A DNA stretch of 64,000 nt from positions 1 through 64,000 of the forward strand of contig JAAOZI010000012.1 in the NCBI GenBank assembly GCA_011605865.1, in the 5' to 3' direction. A program made the translations under genes and the position numbers. Within the stretch, counting starts at the first letter, position 1; each line of letters starts with the position of its first letter. The notes under the pieces were generated by a model. That model saw only the letters and a list, made by a program, of their open reading frames with translations. It searched no databases and was not told the DNA's origin. The stretch is from Archaeoglobales archaeon. Its GTDB lineage: Archaea > Halobacteriota > Archaeoglobi > Archaeoglobales > Archaeoglobaceae. Positions 50,448 to 59,785 of this stretch are shown piece by piece.

Positions 50448-51566
50448 GTGGATGTTATAGTCGCGGGAATTGGTATTGCGGGCGCTTTTGCTCTGAGAAG
50501 TCTTTCGAGATCACTAGAAGTCTTGGGTATTGACAAACGTGAAAAACTCGGATATCCTGTTAAGTGCGGAGAAATTATACCCACAAAAAGGGAGATGAAA
50601 AGACTTCTGCCAAACTTGGAGGACTACAGCCTTTTTGATTTACCGAAGAGATTCGAAAGTAACAGAACCGATACCATCTCATTTTTCTTACCCAACGGAA
50701 AAAGTTACGAAATCGACTTTGAGTTTCACGTTGTCAGGAGAGATGAGATGATACAAACAATTGCTGCAGAAAGCGGACACAGAATTGAAAGAGAAGTCAT
50801 CCTAGGTTATAAAAATGGCACTCTAATAACAAACAGAGGAATGAAGAACCCGAAGGTTTTGATAGCATGCGATGGGGCAAACTCAAGAATTGCAAAAGAT
50901 CTTAATCTCTGGAGCTACGAGATATCTTCTGCCAAACAGTATGTTATGAGAAACGTTGAGTGCGATGAAAAAACAGTATACATGTTTCTTGGAAAAGCTA
51001 TAAGTCCAGGGGCCTATGCTTGGATAATACCCAAAGGAAACGGAGTTGCGAATGTCGGAATCGGTTTTAGGCAGAAATATTCAAATGAAAGTATTCACAA
51101 GGTCCTTGACAGGTTTGTAAAGGATTTCCCTTATTCCTCACAATTCCTAAAAAAAGCGGAAATTATCAGCAAAGTCGGTGCAATTGTTCCGATAGACAGA
51201 CCATTTGAGAGAGCTGTGCATGGAAAGGTAATCTTCGCAGGGGATTCTGCAAGCATGATAATAAGCCATACCGGAGGTGGAATTCCAATCTCGATGATAG
51301 CCGGTGACTTAGCTGGGAAGGTAGTTAATAATTTTTTTGACGGAGGAAAACTTGAAGAATACGATTTTCTCTGGAAAAAATATCTCGGAAAAAGACTTTC
51401 GACTGCTTATCTTTTCAGAAAACTATGGGATCTATTTGCCGAAAGAGATGAACTGTTTATAAAGGCCGCAAAATTTCTGAGCAACAAAGACTTAGAAAAA
51501 ATATTGCACTGTGAGGTGCCTTGGAAAATAAAGCTTTTTTACCCATTTCTACGTCTCTTCACTTGA
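50448..51566 (+). CDS. Geranylgeranyl reductase-family FAD-dependent oxidoreductase
   Basis: [62 protein letters not shown]. Confidence 0.88.
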   Translation: MDVIVAGIGIAGAFALRSLSRSLEVLGIDKREKLGYPVKCGEIIPTKREMKRLLPNLEDYSLFDLPKRFESNRTDTISFFLPNGKSYEIDFEFHVVRRDEMIQTIAAESGHRIEREVILGYKNGTLITNRGMKNPKVLIACDGANSRIAKDLNLWSYEISSAKQYVMRNVECDEKTVYMFLGKAISPGAYAWIIPKGNGVANVGIGFRQKYSNESIHKVLDRFVKDFPYSSQFLKKAEIISKVGAIVPIDRPFERAVHGKVIFAGDSASMIISHTGGGIPISMIAGDLAGKVVNNFFDGGKLEEYDFLWKKYLGKRLSTAYLFRKLWDLFAERDELFIKAAKFLSNKDLEKILHCEVPWKIKLFYPFLRLFT

Positions 51567-52920
51567 TCTTCGGTTTTATTTTCTGCCAAGGCGAAATATC
51601 CTGAAATGCCTTTGAAATCTGGAGAACTCTAAGATCCTCATACTTCCTTCCGGTTATCTGCATACCTATAGGCAGCCCATCTTTGCTGAAGCCCGCCGGA
51701 ATTGAAGCGGAAGGTTGTCCGGTAAAGTTAAAAGGATACGTGAACGGCATCCAGCCTATCGGAGTTGTCGGTTTCCCCGCAATCTCATCCGGGCCTATTT
51801 TTCCAATTTCAAACGGTTTTACAGCAGTAGTTGGTGTTATCAAAAAATCATAACGTTCAAAAACCTTTCTAAGCTCTCTCCATAGTTCAAGCCTCTTTTC
51901 CTCTATTTTGATGTAGTCTCTATAACTGAAAACTTCAGCCATCGGCAAAAAGGATAAATAAGGCGGATAAGCAACTTTCCTCCATTCATCGAGCTTATCG
52001 GAAATAAAGGAGACAAATTCCAAGACAACTTTCATTGTCAATTCGGTCTCCAAACACGGAACATTTATCTTCACTTCTTCAACTTCTCCAAATTTCTCGA
52101 GCCTGAATGCAGCTTTTCTCACAACTTCTTCAACTTCAGGATCCACTATGGCATAGCCGAGATCCGAGGAGTAAGCTATTTTCACGTTGTCAATTGGCTC
52201 TTCCAAGGCCTTAAAATAACTTATTCCATCGTCTGGTAGCGAATTTATATCTCTAGAATCCCACCCTTTCACGAAATCAAGCATTAATGCTGTGTCTTCA
52301 ACGAATCTCGTAAGAAAACCTTCACATACTAAAGAATTGAACACAGGCAAAGAAGGATACCAGGGGATTCTTCCAAAGGTTGGTTTCAGACCATAAAGCC
52401 CGCAGAAGCTCGCTGGAATTCTTATACTACCCCCACCATCGTTTGCCGTTGCAACTGGAATCATTTCGGAAGCGACCGCTGCCGCACTTCCACCGCTTGA
52501 ACCGCCAACGGTCTTTGTAAGATCCCAAGGATTTCTAGTGACACCAAAAAGAACATTATCCGTATAAGCTATTAGACCGAATTCGGGAAGATTTGTCTTA
52601 CCCAATATAATAGCTCCAGCTTTTTTAAGCCTTTCAACAAGTACAGAATCTTCCTTTGGAATATAATTTTCCAGTAACTTTGAACCATAAGTCGTCCTAA
52701 GACCTTTTGTGTCTGTATTATCTTTTACAGCAATCGGTAAACCTCCCAACGGTTTATCTTTCGCCTCCTTTGCTTCTTCAATTGCCTTGGGATTCAGGGT
52801 GACAAATGCGTTTATTTTTGGATTCAACTCTCTTATTCTTTCCAGACACATTCCAACGAGTTCATCAGCTCTCATTTCCCCTCCTTTAAGCTTCTCTACC
52901 AATTCGACAAGTCTCTCCAT
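51559..52920 (-). CDS. Amidase signature family protein
   Basis: [74 protein letters not shown]. Confidence 0.95.
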   Translation of the reverse strand: MERLVELVEKLKGGEMRADELVGMCLERIRELNPKINAFVTLNPKAIEEAKEAKDKPLGGLPIAVKDNTDTKGLRTTYGSKLLENYIPKEDSVLVERLKKAGAIILGKTNLPEFGLIAYTDNVLFGVTRNPWDLTKTVGGSSGGSAAAVASEMIPVATANDGGGSIRIPASFCGLYGLKPTFGRIPWYPSLPVFNSLVCEGFLTRFVEDTALMLDFVKGWDSRDINSLPDDGISYFKALEEPIDNVKIAYSSDLGYAIVDPEVEEVVRKAAFRLEKFGEVEEVKINVPCLETELTMKVVLEFVSFISDKLDEWRKVAYPPYLSFLPMAEVFSYRDYIKIEEKRLELWRELRKVFERYDFLITPTTAVKPFEIGKIGPDEIAGKPTTPIGWMPFTYPFNFTGQPSASIPAGFSKDGLPIGMQITGRKYEDLRVLQISKAFQDISPWQKIKPKIK

Positions 52921-52976
52921 AAAATCACCTTAAATAATTGAAAAGAAATCTTTAAAAGTTTTTCCAAATTGATTGT

Positions 52977-54398
52977 ATGCTTTCGAGAATTGAAGCCGAA
53001 GTACTAGCAAAAGCTGAAATTGGAAAAGTCTACAGCATCGAGGAATTTTCAAAAATTACCGGCTTGAACAGAGATGCCGTTATGAAAGCCGTGTATCTCC
53101 TCAAGGAAAAAGGTTTTGCAGATGTTTTCGAGACTACAAAGAAAAGTTTAAAATTGACTGCTGAAGGGAAAAAATACCTCTTGCAAGGCTTTCCAGAAGA
53201 AAAACTCTTTAACTTGCTTTCCGAAGTCAATGAAATCGAAGAGCTAAAGAAGAGGTTCGGAAAAGACTTCGAAATTGCAATCGGATGGCTAAGAAGAAAG
53301 AAATCCGTAGAAATAGTAAATGGAAAAGTGATAGCAACTGGAAAATTGAGTCTAGATGAGAAAAATGCATTAAGTTCAGTGGAAAGGGGGGAGGAAATAA
53401 GCGAAGAAATGAAAAAGATACTTGAAAAAAGAAAGCTCATCGAAACCGAAGAAAGAAAAGTTCTCAGTTTTGTAGTTCTGAAAAAACCCGAACTTGAGGT
53501 TAGAGAGCTTATTGGAGACCTAACCCAAGAGATTATCGCCACCGGATCCTGGAAAGGAAAAGAATTTGCAAAATACGATATAAAAGTTCCATCAGCTGAA
53601 ATCTACGGCGGAAAAAGTCATCCATATGAAAGAATAATCCAAGAGTGCAGAAAAATATTTCTTGACATGGGCTTCAAAGAAATAAAGGGGAACTATGTTC
53701 AGCTTGCCTTTTGGAATTTCGATGCCCTTTTCCAACCACAAGACCATCCTGCAAGGGACATGCAGGACACATTTTATCTAGACCGATATGAGGAAATAGA
53801 TTTCGAGAACGTCGAAAAAGTCAAGAGAGCGCATGAAGATGGATGGATTACAGGATCAACCGGCTGGAGAGGTAGCTGGAGCATAGAAAAGGCAAAGCAA
53901 CTTGTCATGAGGACGCACACCACAGCAATAACCATAAAATATCTTGCAAAAAATCCAAAACCCCCTCAGAAAGCCTTCTGTATAGACAGAGTCTACAGGA
54001 GAGAGAGTATAGACGCAACGCACCTTCCAGAATTTGATCAGCTTGAAGGCGTGGTTTTAGATAAAGATATTGGATTCAAACACCTTCTAGGCTTGCTAAA
54101 AACGTTCTTCGCTAAAATGGGCTTTGAAAACGTTCGTTTCAGACCCGGATATTTCCCCTACACCGAACCCAGCGTCGAACCTGAGGTTTACGTGGAGGGC
54201 CTAGGATGGATAGAACTGGGGGGTGCAGGAGTTTTCAGAAAAGAAGTAACGGAACCTCTTGGCATTGAAGGAAAAGTCCTTGCCTGGGGCCTAGGTATTG
54301 GCAGGCTCGCAATGCTCAGAATTGGATTAAAGGATTTGAGAAAACTTTACCTTCCAGATCTGAATTGGCTCAGAAGTTTTCCAGTAATAAGAAAATGA
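52977..54398 (+). CDS. pheS: Phenylalanyl-tRNA synthetase alpha subunit
   Basis: GGKSHPYERIIQECRKIFLDMGF; LFQPQDHPARDMQDTFYL; VFRKEVTEPLGI...LAWGLGIGRLAMLRIGLKDLRKLY. Confidence 0.97.
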   Translation: MLSRIEAEVLAKAEIGKVYSIEEFSKITGLNRDAVMKAVYLLKEKGFADVFETTKKSLKLTAEGKKYLLQGFPEEKLFNLLSEVNEIEELKKRFGKDFEIAIGWLRRKKSVEIVNGKVIATGKLSLDEKNALSSVERGEEISEEMKKILEKRKLIETEERKVLSFVVLKKPELEVRELIGDLTQEIIATGSWKGKEFAKYDIKVPSAEIYGGKSHPYERIIQECRKIFLDMGFKEIKGNYVQLAFWNFDALFQPQDHPARDMQDTFYLDRYEEIDFENVEKVKRAHEDGWITGSTGWRGSWSIEKAKQLVMRTHTTAITIKYLAKNPKPPQKAFCIDRVYRRESIDATHLPEFDQLEGVVLDKDIGFKHLLGLLKTFFAKMGFENVRFRPGYFPYTEPSVEPEVYVEGLGWIELGGAGVFRKEVTEPLGIEGKVLAWGLGIGRLAMLRIGLKDLRKLYLPDLNWLRSFPVIRK

Positions 54399-55048
54399 AC
54401 TCTACTTCTATTTTCGACACTCACTTTTTCTGAACTACTCCTCTTCCTGTTTTCGCTAATTTCTCCCAAGTTTTTATCAAACTTCCAACTCTTCCTACTC
54501 TAAATTTTATAATAAAAATTTTAAAAATATCATAATAGTACCGAAATATACTGTATGGCCAAAAATAAATTCTAAAAAAAATAATATTAGAATATAGAAT
54601 TTATTTCTTTTATTTTATTTGAAAATTTAATTTAATAAACTAATTTATTATATTTTAATTTAAAAATTAAGTTATCTTAAAAAATTTATTCCAGATATTT
54701 TGTAACAAAGATAATGGATTGCCCCCTTCAACTCGTGATCCCCATGACTTTTTGCAGTTAACCTTGGGTAAATTCGCGAAAGTGGCCTTATTCCTATAAT
54801 TTTTGGAATAAACGAATCGCCGAATCCGGGGATTTTAGGATAACCTAAATCAATTATTACAAAAATACTGTAATAAATACATTAGAGCTTAAAATTAAAA
54901 ATCATTTTACATATCATTTTAGACTATATCTTTTAAAAAAATTAAAAAAATTAGAAATTCAATTTTTTAATTTAAAATTGAATTTTAATTAATTGAATTA
55001 TAAATTAAATTGCAAAATGTTTTATAATCCAAGTAATGATGAAAGTGC

Positions 55049-55747
55049 ATGCTAGTGAAAGTTGTAAAGGTGGAAAAACACAGTAAAGATATAGCAACTA
55101 TACACATAAACGCGAATTTCAATGCGCTTCCAGGGCAGTTTGCAATGGTTTACGTCCCAGGATACGAGGAAATACCCCTTAGCTTCTCCTCCGAGAAAAC
55201 TTTCACCGTGAAAGCTGTGGGAGAGACCACTAGGGCATTAGTTGAGATCAAAGCCGGTGAGTGGATCGGGGTCAGAGGTGCATTTGGGAGAGCTTTCCGG
55301 CTCAAAGATAACGCACTTATCATCGCCGGGGGCATAGGAATGGCACCGCTAAGGTTTCTGTACATGAAACTTTTGAATAACAATTACAAGGTGCGAGTGA
55401 TATACGGGGCTAAGAGCGTGGATGAGCTTATCTGGAGAGACTTTGAGAACGCCAGCTATGCGACTGAGGATGGTAGTTTCGGATTTGAGGGGACAGTTGT
55501 AGACTTAGTCGAGCAAGAGGTGCTTGAAAAGTACTCCGCAATATATTGCTGTGGAAAAAGTGAGTTATTGAAAAAGCTTTATAGAATTTTTGAGAAAAGA
55601 TTAAAACCGGATACGATCCAATTTTCATTAGAGAAGTATATTAGATGCGGAATTGGCATTTGCGGATCTTGTGTTCTTAAAAACGGACTGCGAGTCTGCA
55701 AAGATGGCCCAGTTTTCAGTATGAGTGAAGTTCAGTCAGAATTTTAA
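55049..55747 (+). CDS. pyrK: Dihydroorotate dehydrogenase electron transfer subunit
   Basis: LPGQFAMVYVPGYEEIPLSFS; LIIAGGIGMAPLRFLY; YIRCGIGICGSCVLKNGLRVCKDGPVF (2Fe-2S). Confidence 0.9.
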   Translation: MLVKVVKVEKHSKDIATIHINANFNALPGQFAMVYVPGYEEIPLSFSSEKTFTVKAVGETTRALVEIKAGEWIGVRGAFGRAFRLKDNALIIAGGIGMAPLRFLYMKLLNNNYKVRVIYGAKSVDELIWRDFENASYATEDGSFGFEGTVVDLVEQEVLEKYSAIYCCGKSELLKKLYRIFEKRLKPDTIQFSLEKYIRCGIGICGSCVLKNGLRVCKDGPVFSMSEVQSEF

Positions 55748-55756
55748 GTGAGCGAC

Positions 55757-55923
55757 TTTTATAACCGAAAACTTGCCCTTCAGGACTGGATGAGAAAAGC
55801 TTAAATAAATAAACATGTAAATTGCAAATACGGCATGTTGGCCCAAGTAGAGGCCATGCCCTAACGGAAAGAATGGGGGAGAGAGAGAAAGCCCCTTAAC
55901 GCCGGAAGCTTCGCCTTTAAATG
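55757..55923 (-). repeat. Interspersed repeat copy 3 (full-length on minus strand)
   Basis: Reverse complement begins catttaaaggcgaagcttccggcgttaagg and ends ctgaagggcaagttttcggttataaaa, matching both ends of 15410-15548. Confidence 0.7.
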
Positions 55924-55983
55924 CTGGATAGCCCCACAGTTAATGGCCTAAAATTAATTAATTAAAAAATGAGGTGATTAGAA

Positions 55984-56592
55984 ATGGCAGTCGTTTTCCC
56001 TTCCAAAGAGTGGATGAGTGAGTTGTTGAAAAAAGTAAATAGCGACGAGCAATACAAAAAGGTCGCAGCAAATTGGGAGGGGGACTATTTGGTATCTGTG
56101 CAGCTGGATTCAGAAGCTCTAAAGGATTTCCAAAATGTAGAGAAACTAAAGGGGTTTCTTGAAATGCTGAACACAATACCAAAGGAAAAAAGAGCTGAAT
56201 TCAAGGGAAAAGCCGAGGAGAGATTTTTAAATAAGCTTGGACTTGATATAAACGATGATTTCTCCAAACTTGACTTCAACGTGATAGCCAAAAAGGTTGC
56301 TGGTATAAAGCCTGAGGAAGTTAGTGGTGCAGCTCTTTACATGTGGATGGACTTCTGGCATGGACAACTAAGAAACCTACTTGTAGTTACACCAAGCGAG
56401 AGAGCAAATGCAAGATTTAAGCTCTCTGGGCCGTATGCCGTATTCAAACAGCTGGTATCCGGAAAAGCAGATGCTATAACTCTCATAGTGGGAGGCAAGT
56501 TAAAACTCCAAGGTGATCTAGCATACATGATGAGAAACATGGCAGCTGTTAGGAGATTTACGGAATTAATGGCATCTATCCCCATCATTTAA
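55984..56592 (+). CDS. SCP2 (sterol carrier)-like protein
   Basis: FKLSGPYAVFKQLVSGKADAITLIVGGKLKLQGDLAYMMRNMAAVRRFTELM. Confidence 0.75.
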   Translation: MAVVFPSKEWMSELLKKVNSDEQYKKVAANWEGDYLVSVQLDSEALKDFQNVEKLKGFLEMLNTIPKEKRAEFKGKAEERFLNKLGLDINDDFSKLDFNVIAKKVAGIKPEEVSGAALYMWMDFWHGQLRNLLVVTPSERANARFKLSGPYAVFKQLVSGKADAITLIVGGKLKLQGDLAYMMRNMAAVRRFTELMASIPII

Positions 56593-56649
56593 ATATTTTT
56601 GGCAAAAAGTTTTTGATTCGCTGAAATATTCTCCTACCATCTTTGCAGT

Positions 56650-56870
56650 TCTGACCTCCTCCCTGCTCTAAAGGGCGAATGTCGCTGCAAGAGCAGGGAG
56701 GTTTGGGATTACATCTCCCCGTTTTCGGGATTTAGTCCCTGGCCATTCTTGGCCAATTACCCCTATCCTTTTCAGGACTCGGGGTGAACGGACGAAGCCT
56801 CCACATCCATCTGGTACCTGCTTCACTGCTATGACATCCCTATCCTCTTCTAATCCGCATTTTCTATAAA
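56650..56870 (-). pseudogene. tnpB: IS605 TnpB 3' remnant plus right-end hairpin
   Basis: Minus strand KCGLEEDRDVIAVK (TnpB tail) followed by 12-bp perfect stem cctccctgctct (56658-56669) / agagcagggagg (56690-56701). Confidence 0.8.
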
Positions 56871-56878
56871 ACTTTACG

Positions 56879-57700
56879 CTAGAAAGAAGCAGTTTCTAAC
56901 CCTACCTTTTTCAACACACTCACAGCATAGAAGGTATCTTCAAATGTTGATATACCGATTTCCGATCTGGAAAATCCTCCATTCGAATTTTGACATCTCA
57001 GAACAAATTCGACTGTTTGTTTTGGATATCTTAAACGTTCCCCAAACAAAGCGAGCGTTGACACACCATAGTACACGTGCTCCATATAGGGTCTAGTACC
57101 CTCAGGTACAGACGTGAAACCTCCATAAGGCTTTTCACATTCTCGTACGTATTCAACGGTTTCCTTAAGCGAATCAACCTGATAACCCAAATTGTACAAT
57201 GAGGCAACAGCATAATAAGTTGAATTTAAATTCGAACGACCACGCATACTAAAACCCCCATCATCGTTTTTAAAACTCAGCAACCAATTTGCAGTTCTTT
57301 TACAGTCGATCTCAATTCCAGCTATCCTTACAAGCTCCGTGAGCATGAATATAGAGAGAAACTCTGAAGGGACTTCGAAATAAATGTCCTCGATTCTGAG
57401 CTCGCCTCTAGTAGCTGGTAGAGAGAGGATGAAATCCCTAAGAAGTTTTTTGTCTGGTTCCCTTTTGCAGATTTGAAGAGCTTTGACCACGTAATAATAC
57501 TGATAGAGCCCCTCCGGAACAAAATTCTCCAGCCATTTTATAGTTTTTTCAACATTAGGTAATCGAGCTCCAAGCATCTCCAAAATGCTTAGGCCATAAT
57601 AAGTATCTTGAGCATTTGATTCCGTACCTTGGCAAAATGTATAACCGCCATCTTCGTTCTGCCTTCGGATGATATATTCTACAACTCTCTCAGCCCACAA
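56879..57700 (-). CDS. Prenyltransferase-beta / squalene-cyclase-like alpha-alpha barrel protein
   Basis: Repeated GGF/GGY-type motifs: RQNEDGGYTF, FKNDDGGFSM, CEKPYGGFTS, CQNSNGGFSR, each followed by T-Y-Y-[AG] helices. Confidence 0.8.
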   Translation of the reverse strand: MWAERVVEYIIRRQNEDGGYTFCQGTESNAQDTYYGLSILEMLGARLPNVEKTIKWLENFVPEGLYQYYYVVKALQICKREPDKKLLRDFILSLPATRGELRIEDIYFEVPSEFLSIFMLTELVRIAGIEIDCKRTANWLLSFKNDDGGFSMRGRSNLNSTYYAVASLYNLGYQVDSLKETVEYVRECEKPYGGFTSVPEGTRPYMEHVYYGVSTLALFGERLRYPKQTVEFVLRCQNSNGGFSRSEIGISTFEDTFYAVSVLKKVGLETASF

Positions 57701-57796
57701 GCTAAACGTTTGACATCAAAAGCTGTTTATTAGTTTTTTCATTCAAAAGCCAAAAACACTTCAAGAAGAAATCAAAGAAAAGAAAACAAAAAATAA

Positions 57797-57869
57797 TAGC
57801 CCCGGCCGGATTCGAACCGGCGTCGCGGGATCCAGAGTCCCGCAGGATTGACCACTACCCCACGGGGCT
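57797..57869 (-). tRNA. tRNA-Gln (anticodon CTG)
   Basis: AGCCCCG...CGGGA-CTCTGGA-TCCCG...CGGTTCGAATCCG...CGGGGCT. Confidence 0.92.
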
Positions 57870-57870
57870 C

Positions 57871-58020
57871 TCTGTTAACCTGAATCAGGTCCCATCAGCA
57901 GATTTCGTTGCTTTCGAGGCGAACGATAAAGTCAATCTATCGATAGCATAATCCTGTAAATCACAGCTAGCCTTTTCCCTCCTGCGCATAGGGCTGAAGT
58001 TACCCTGGTTTTTAGAGGTG
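57871..58020. ncRNA. Possible structured ncRNA (GC-enriched intergenic island)
   Basis: No ORF; short inverted repeats including acctga-a-tcaggt and ctatcgatag; GC appears higher than flanks. Confidence 0.25.
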
Positions 58021-58178
58021 ATATATTTATTTAAACTTTTCTCATCTCCGAGGTTTTTCAGTTGTAAAGTCTACACTTGAATACTCTCAAGCAAATTAGT
58101 ATCAAATATCAAATACATACGCACATTATCAAAATTCATCCAACATAAATTTTTTAAGCCCAGTAATCAACTTTTTTT

Positions 58179-59189
58179 ATGCTCCTAATCTTCGATCCGC
58201 TATATCTGGTATTAGCTATCCTCGGATACGCAGTAATGTTCCTATTGGCAGGTACAGTAGCACCAAAAGTAGCTGGGAGAGTTGCTGGAGTTTTTTCATT
58301 GTACACATCAATGATACTGCTACTACTGCTGATTGTGGGTGTGTCTGCAGGAATCATCTACGCCATAATAAGCTTTGCAAACATTACAGTAGACATCCTA
58401 GCTCTAGTGATATTCGTAGTTCTCGTGAACCTTATAATCTACTTTATATCCCCCTACATGATCAACATCAGCTATGGAGCAAGGCCTAGCACCGAATTGC
58501 AGGAGATCGTAAATAGAGTTGCATCTAGACTTGGAGTAAAAGCTCCAAAGGCCGTTGTTGTCAGCAGTCCTCCAAATGCGTTCGCATATGGAAACATACT
58601 CACAGGGAAATACGTTGCCGTCTCGGATTCGCTTTTGAACATGCTCTCAAGGGATGAAATTGAAGCCGTTGTCGGGCATGAGATAGGGCATCACAAACAC
58701 AGAGATAATCTATTCATGCTTTTCCTAGGGATTCTACCCTCTATTATCTTTTACTTGGGCTACATGCTCATTCACTCCGCTTCCTCTTCACGCAACGAGA
58801 ATAGGGGAGCTCAGCTTGCGATATTAGGCATCGCAGCTGTGGTCGTATCCTTTGTCATTCAAGTTCTTGTTTTGGCGTTCAGCAGGCTAAGGGAGTACTT
58901 TGCAGATACTGAAGGTGTCAAGGCAACTAGCAAGGACTCCATGCAGAGAAGTCTTGCAAAGATTCACTTCTTCTATCACCGCTATCCCTCCGCAAGTGAG
59001 GTATTGGCTGAGAGCAAACTGAAGGCTCTATTCATTTATGCGCTCGTCAACACGATAGCGAGCCCGTTTGTTACGAGAGCCGACATTGAAAGACTAAAAA
59101 GAGAGAAAGTGTCTCCAATCGAAGAATTTCTCTCTACACATCCACCAATTCCGAAAAGGTTAGCCTTTATAGATAGCTTAAGGTTTTAG
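58179..59189 (+). CDS. M48 (HtpX-like) zinc metalloprotease
   Basis: AVVGHEIGHHKHRDN (HEXXH) within a TM protein; FADTEGVKAT. Confidence 0.92.
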   Translation: MLLIFDPLYLVLAILGYAVMFLLAGTVAPKVAGRVAGVFSLYTSMILLLLLIVGVSAGIIYAIISFANITVDILALVIFVVLVNLIIYFISPYMINISYGARPSTELQEIVNRVASRLGVKAPKAVVVSSPPNAFAYGNILTGKYVAVSDSLLNMLSRDEIEAVVGHEIGHHKHRDNLFMLFLGILPSIIFYLGYMLIHSASSSRNENRGAQLAILGIAAVVVSFVIQVLVLAFSRLREYFADTEGVKATSKDSMQRSLAKIHFFYHRYPSASEVLAESKLKALFIYALVNTIASPFVTRADIERLKREKVSPIEEFLSTHPPIPKRLAFIDSLRF

Positions 59190-59757
59190 CCTCCCCGTTC
59201 TTTTTTTGAGTTAGTTTTTTAACTGCCCCAATTCTAACAAGCTCAACAGCATTTGCGATTTCCAAGAGATCTTCAAAGCTCTTACTCCTTATCCTAAACT
59301 CCCTCCCATAATCTACGGTTATTGCCAAAAAGTAAGATCTAGTAAGCTTCCACCAGTAGATGAGCAGAAACGAGATTCCAAGCATCGCAACTGGTAAAAC
59401 AAAAAATATCATGGCTGAGAGAAAAGAATCAATCCTCGGAACGAATGAGAGTAGGAGAGATGATGCGGCAAGCAATATCATTCCGGATAATAGGTAGCCA
59501 ACTTTGTTATCTTTCTGTATTTTTAAGTTTTTTATCGCCGATACGTGGGTTATTTTCACTTCCTCCGAACTCTCAAATAAAATTCGCTCTTCAGTTATCC
59601 TCACCCTGCCTTTTTTTGCTTTCAAATCATTTTCGACAGTATAAACATTTGTCTCGAAGAGAACCTTCTCCGGTACAACAATCTCCATACTACGAAAAAA
59701 TTTGGCAAGATAAAATTTTTTTCTTGTAAAAATGGAAGTCAAATTCTGAAATAGCAA
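59167..59757 (-). CDS. Membrane protein of unknown function, PH-like N-terminus
   Basis: Likely start MEIVVPEKVLFETNVYTVENDLKAKKGRVRITEERILFES, two central TM segments. Confidence 0.65.
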   Translation of the reverse strand: MLFQNLTSIFTRKKFYLAKFFRSMEIVVPEKVLFETNVYTVENDLKAKKGRVRITEERILFESSEEVKITHVSAIKNLKIQKDNKVGYLLSGMILLAASSLLLSFVPRIDSFLSAMIFFVLPVAMLGISFLLIYWWKLTRSYFLAITVDYGREFRIRSKSFEDLLEIANAVELVRIGAVKKLTQKKNGEAKTLSYL

Positions 59758-59785
59758 AGTTTTAATCCACCAAAAGAGCCTTGAA

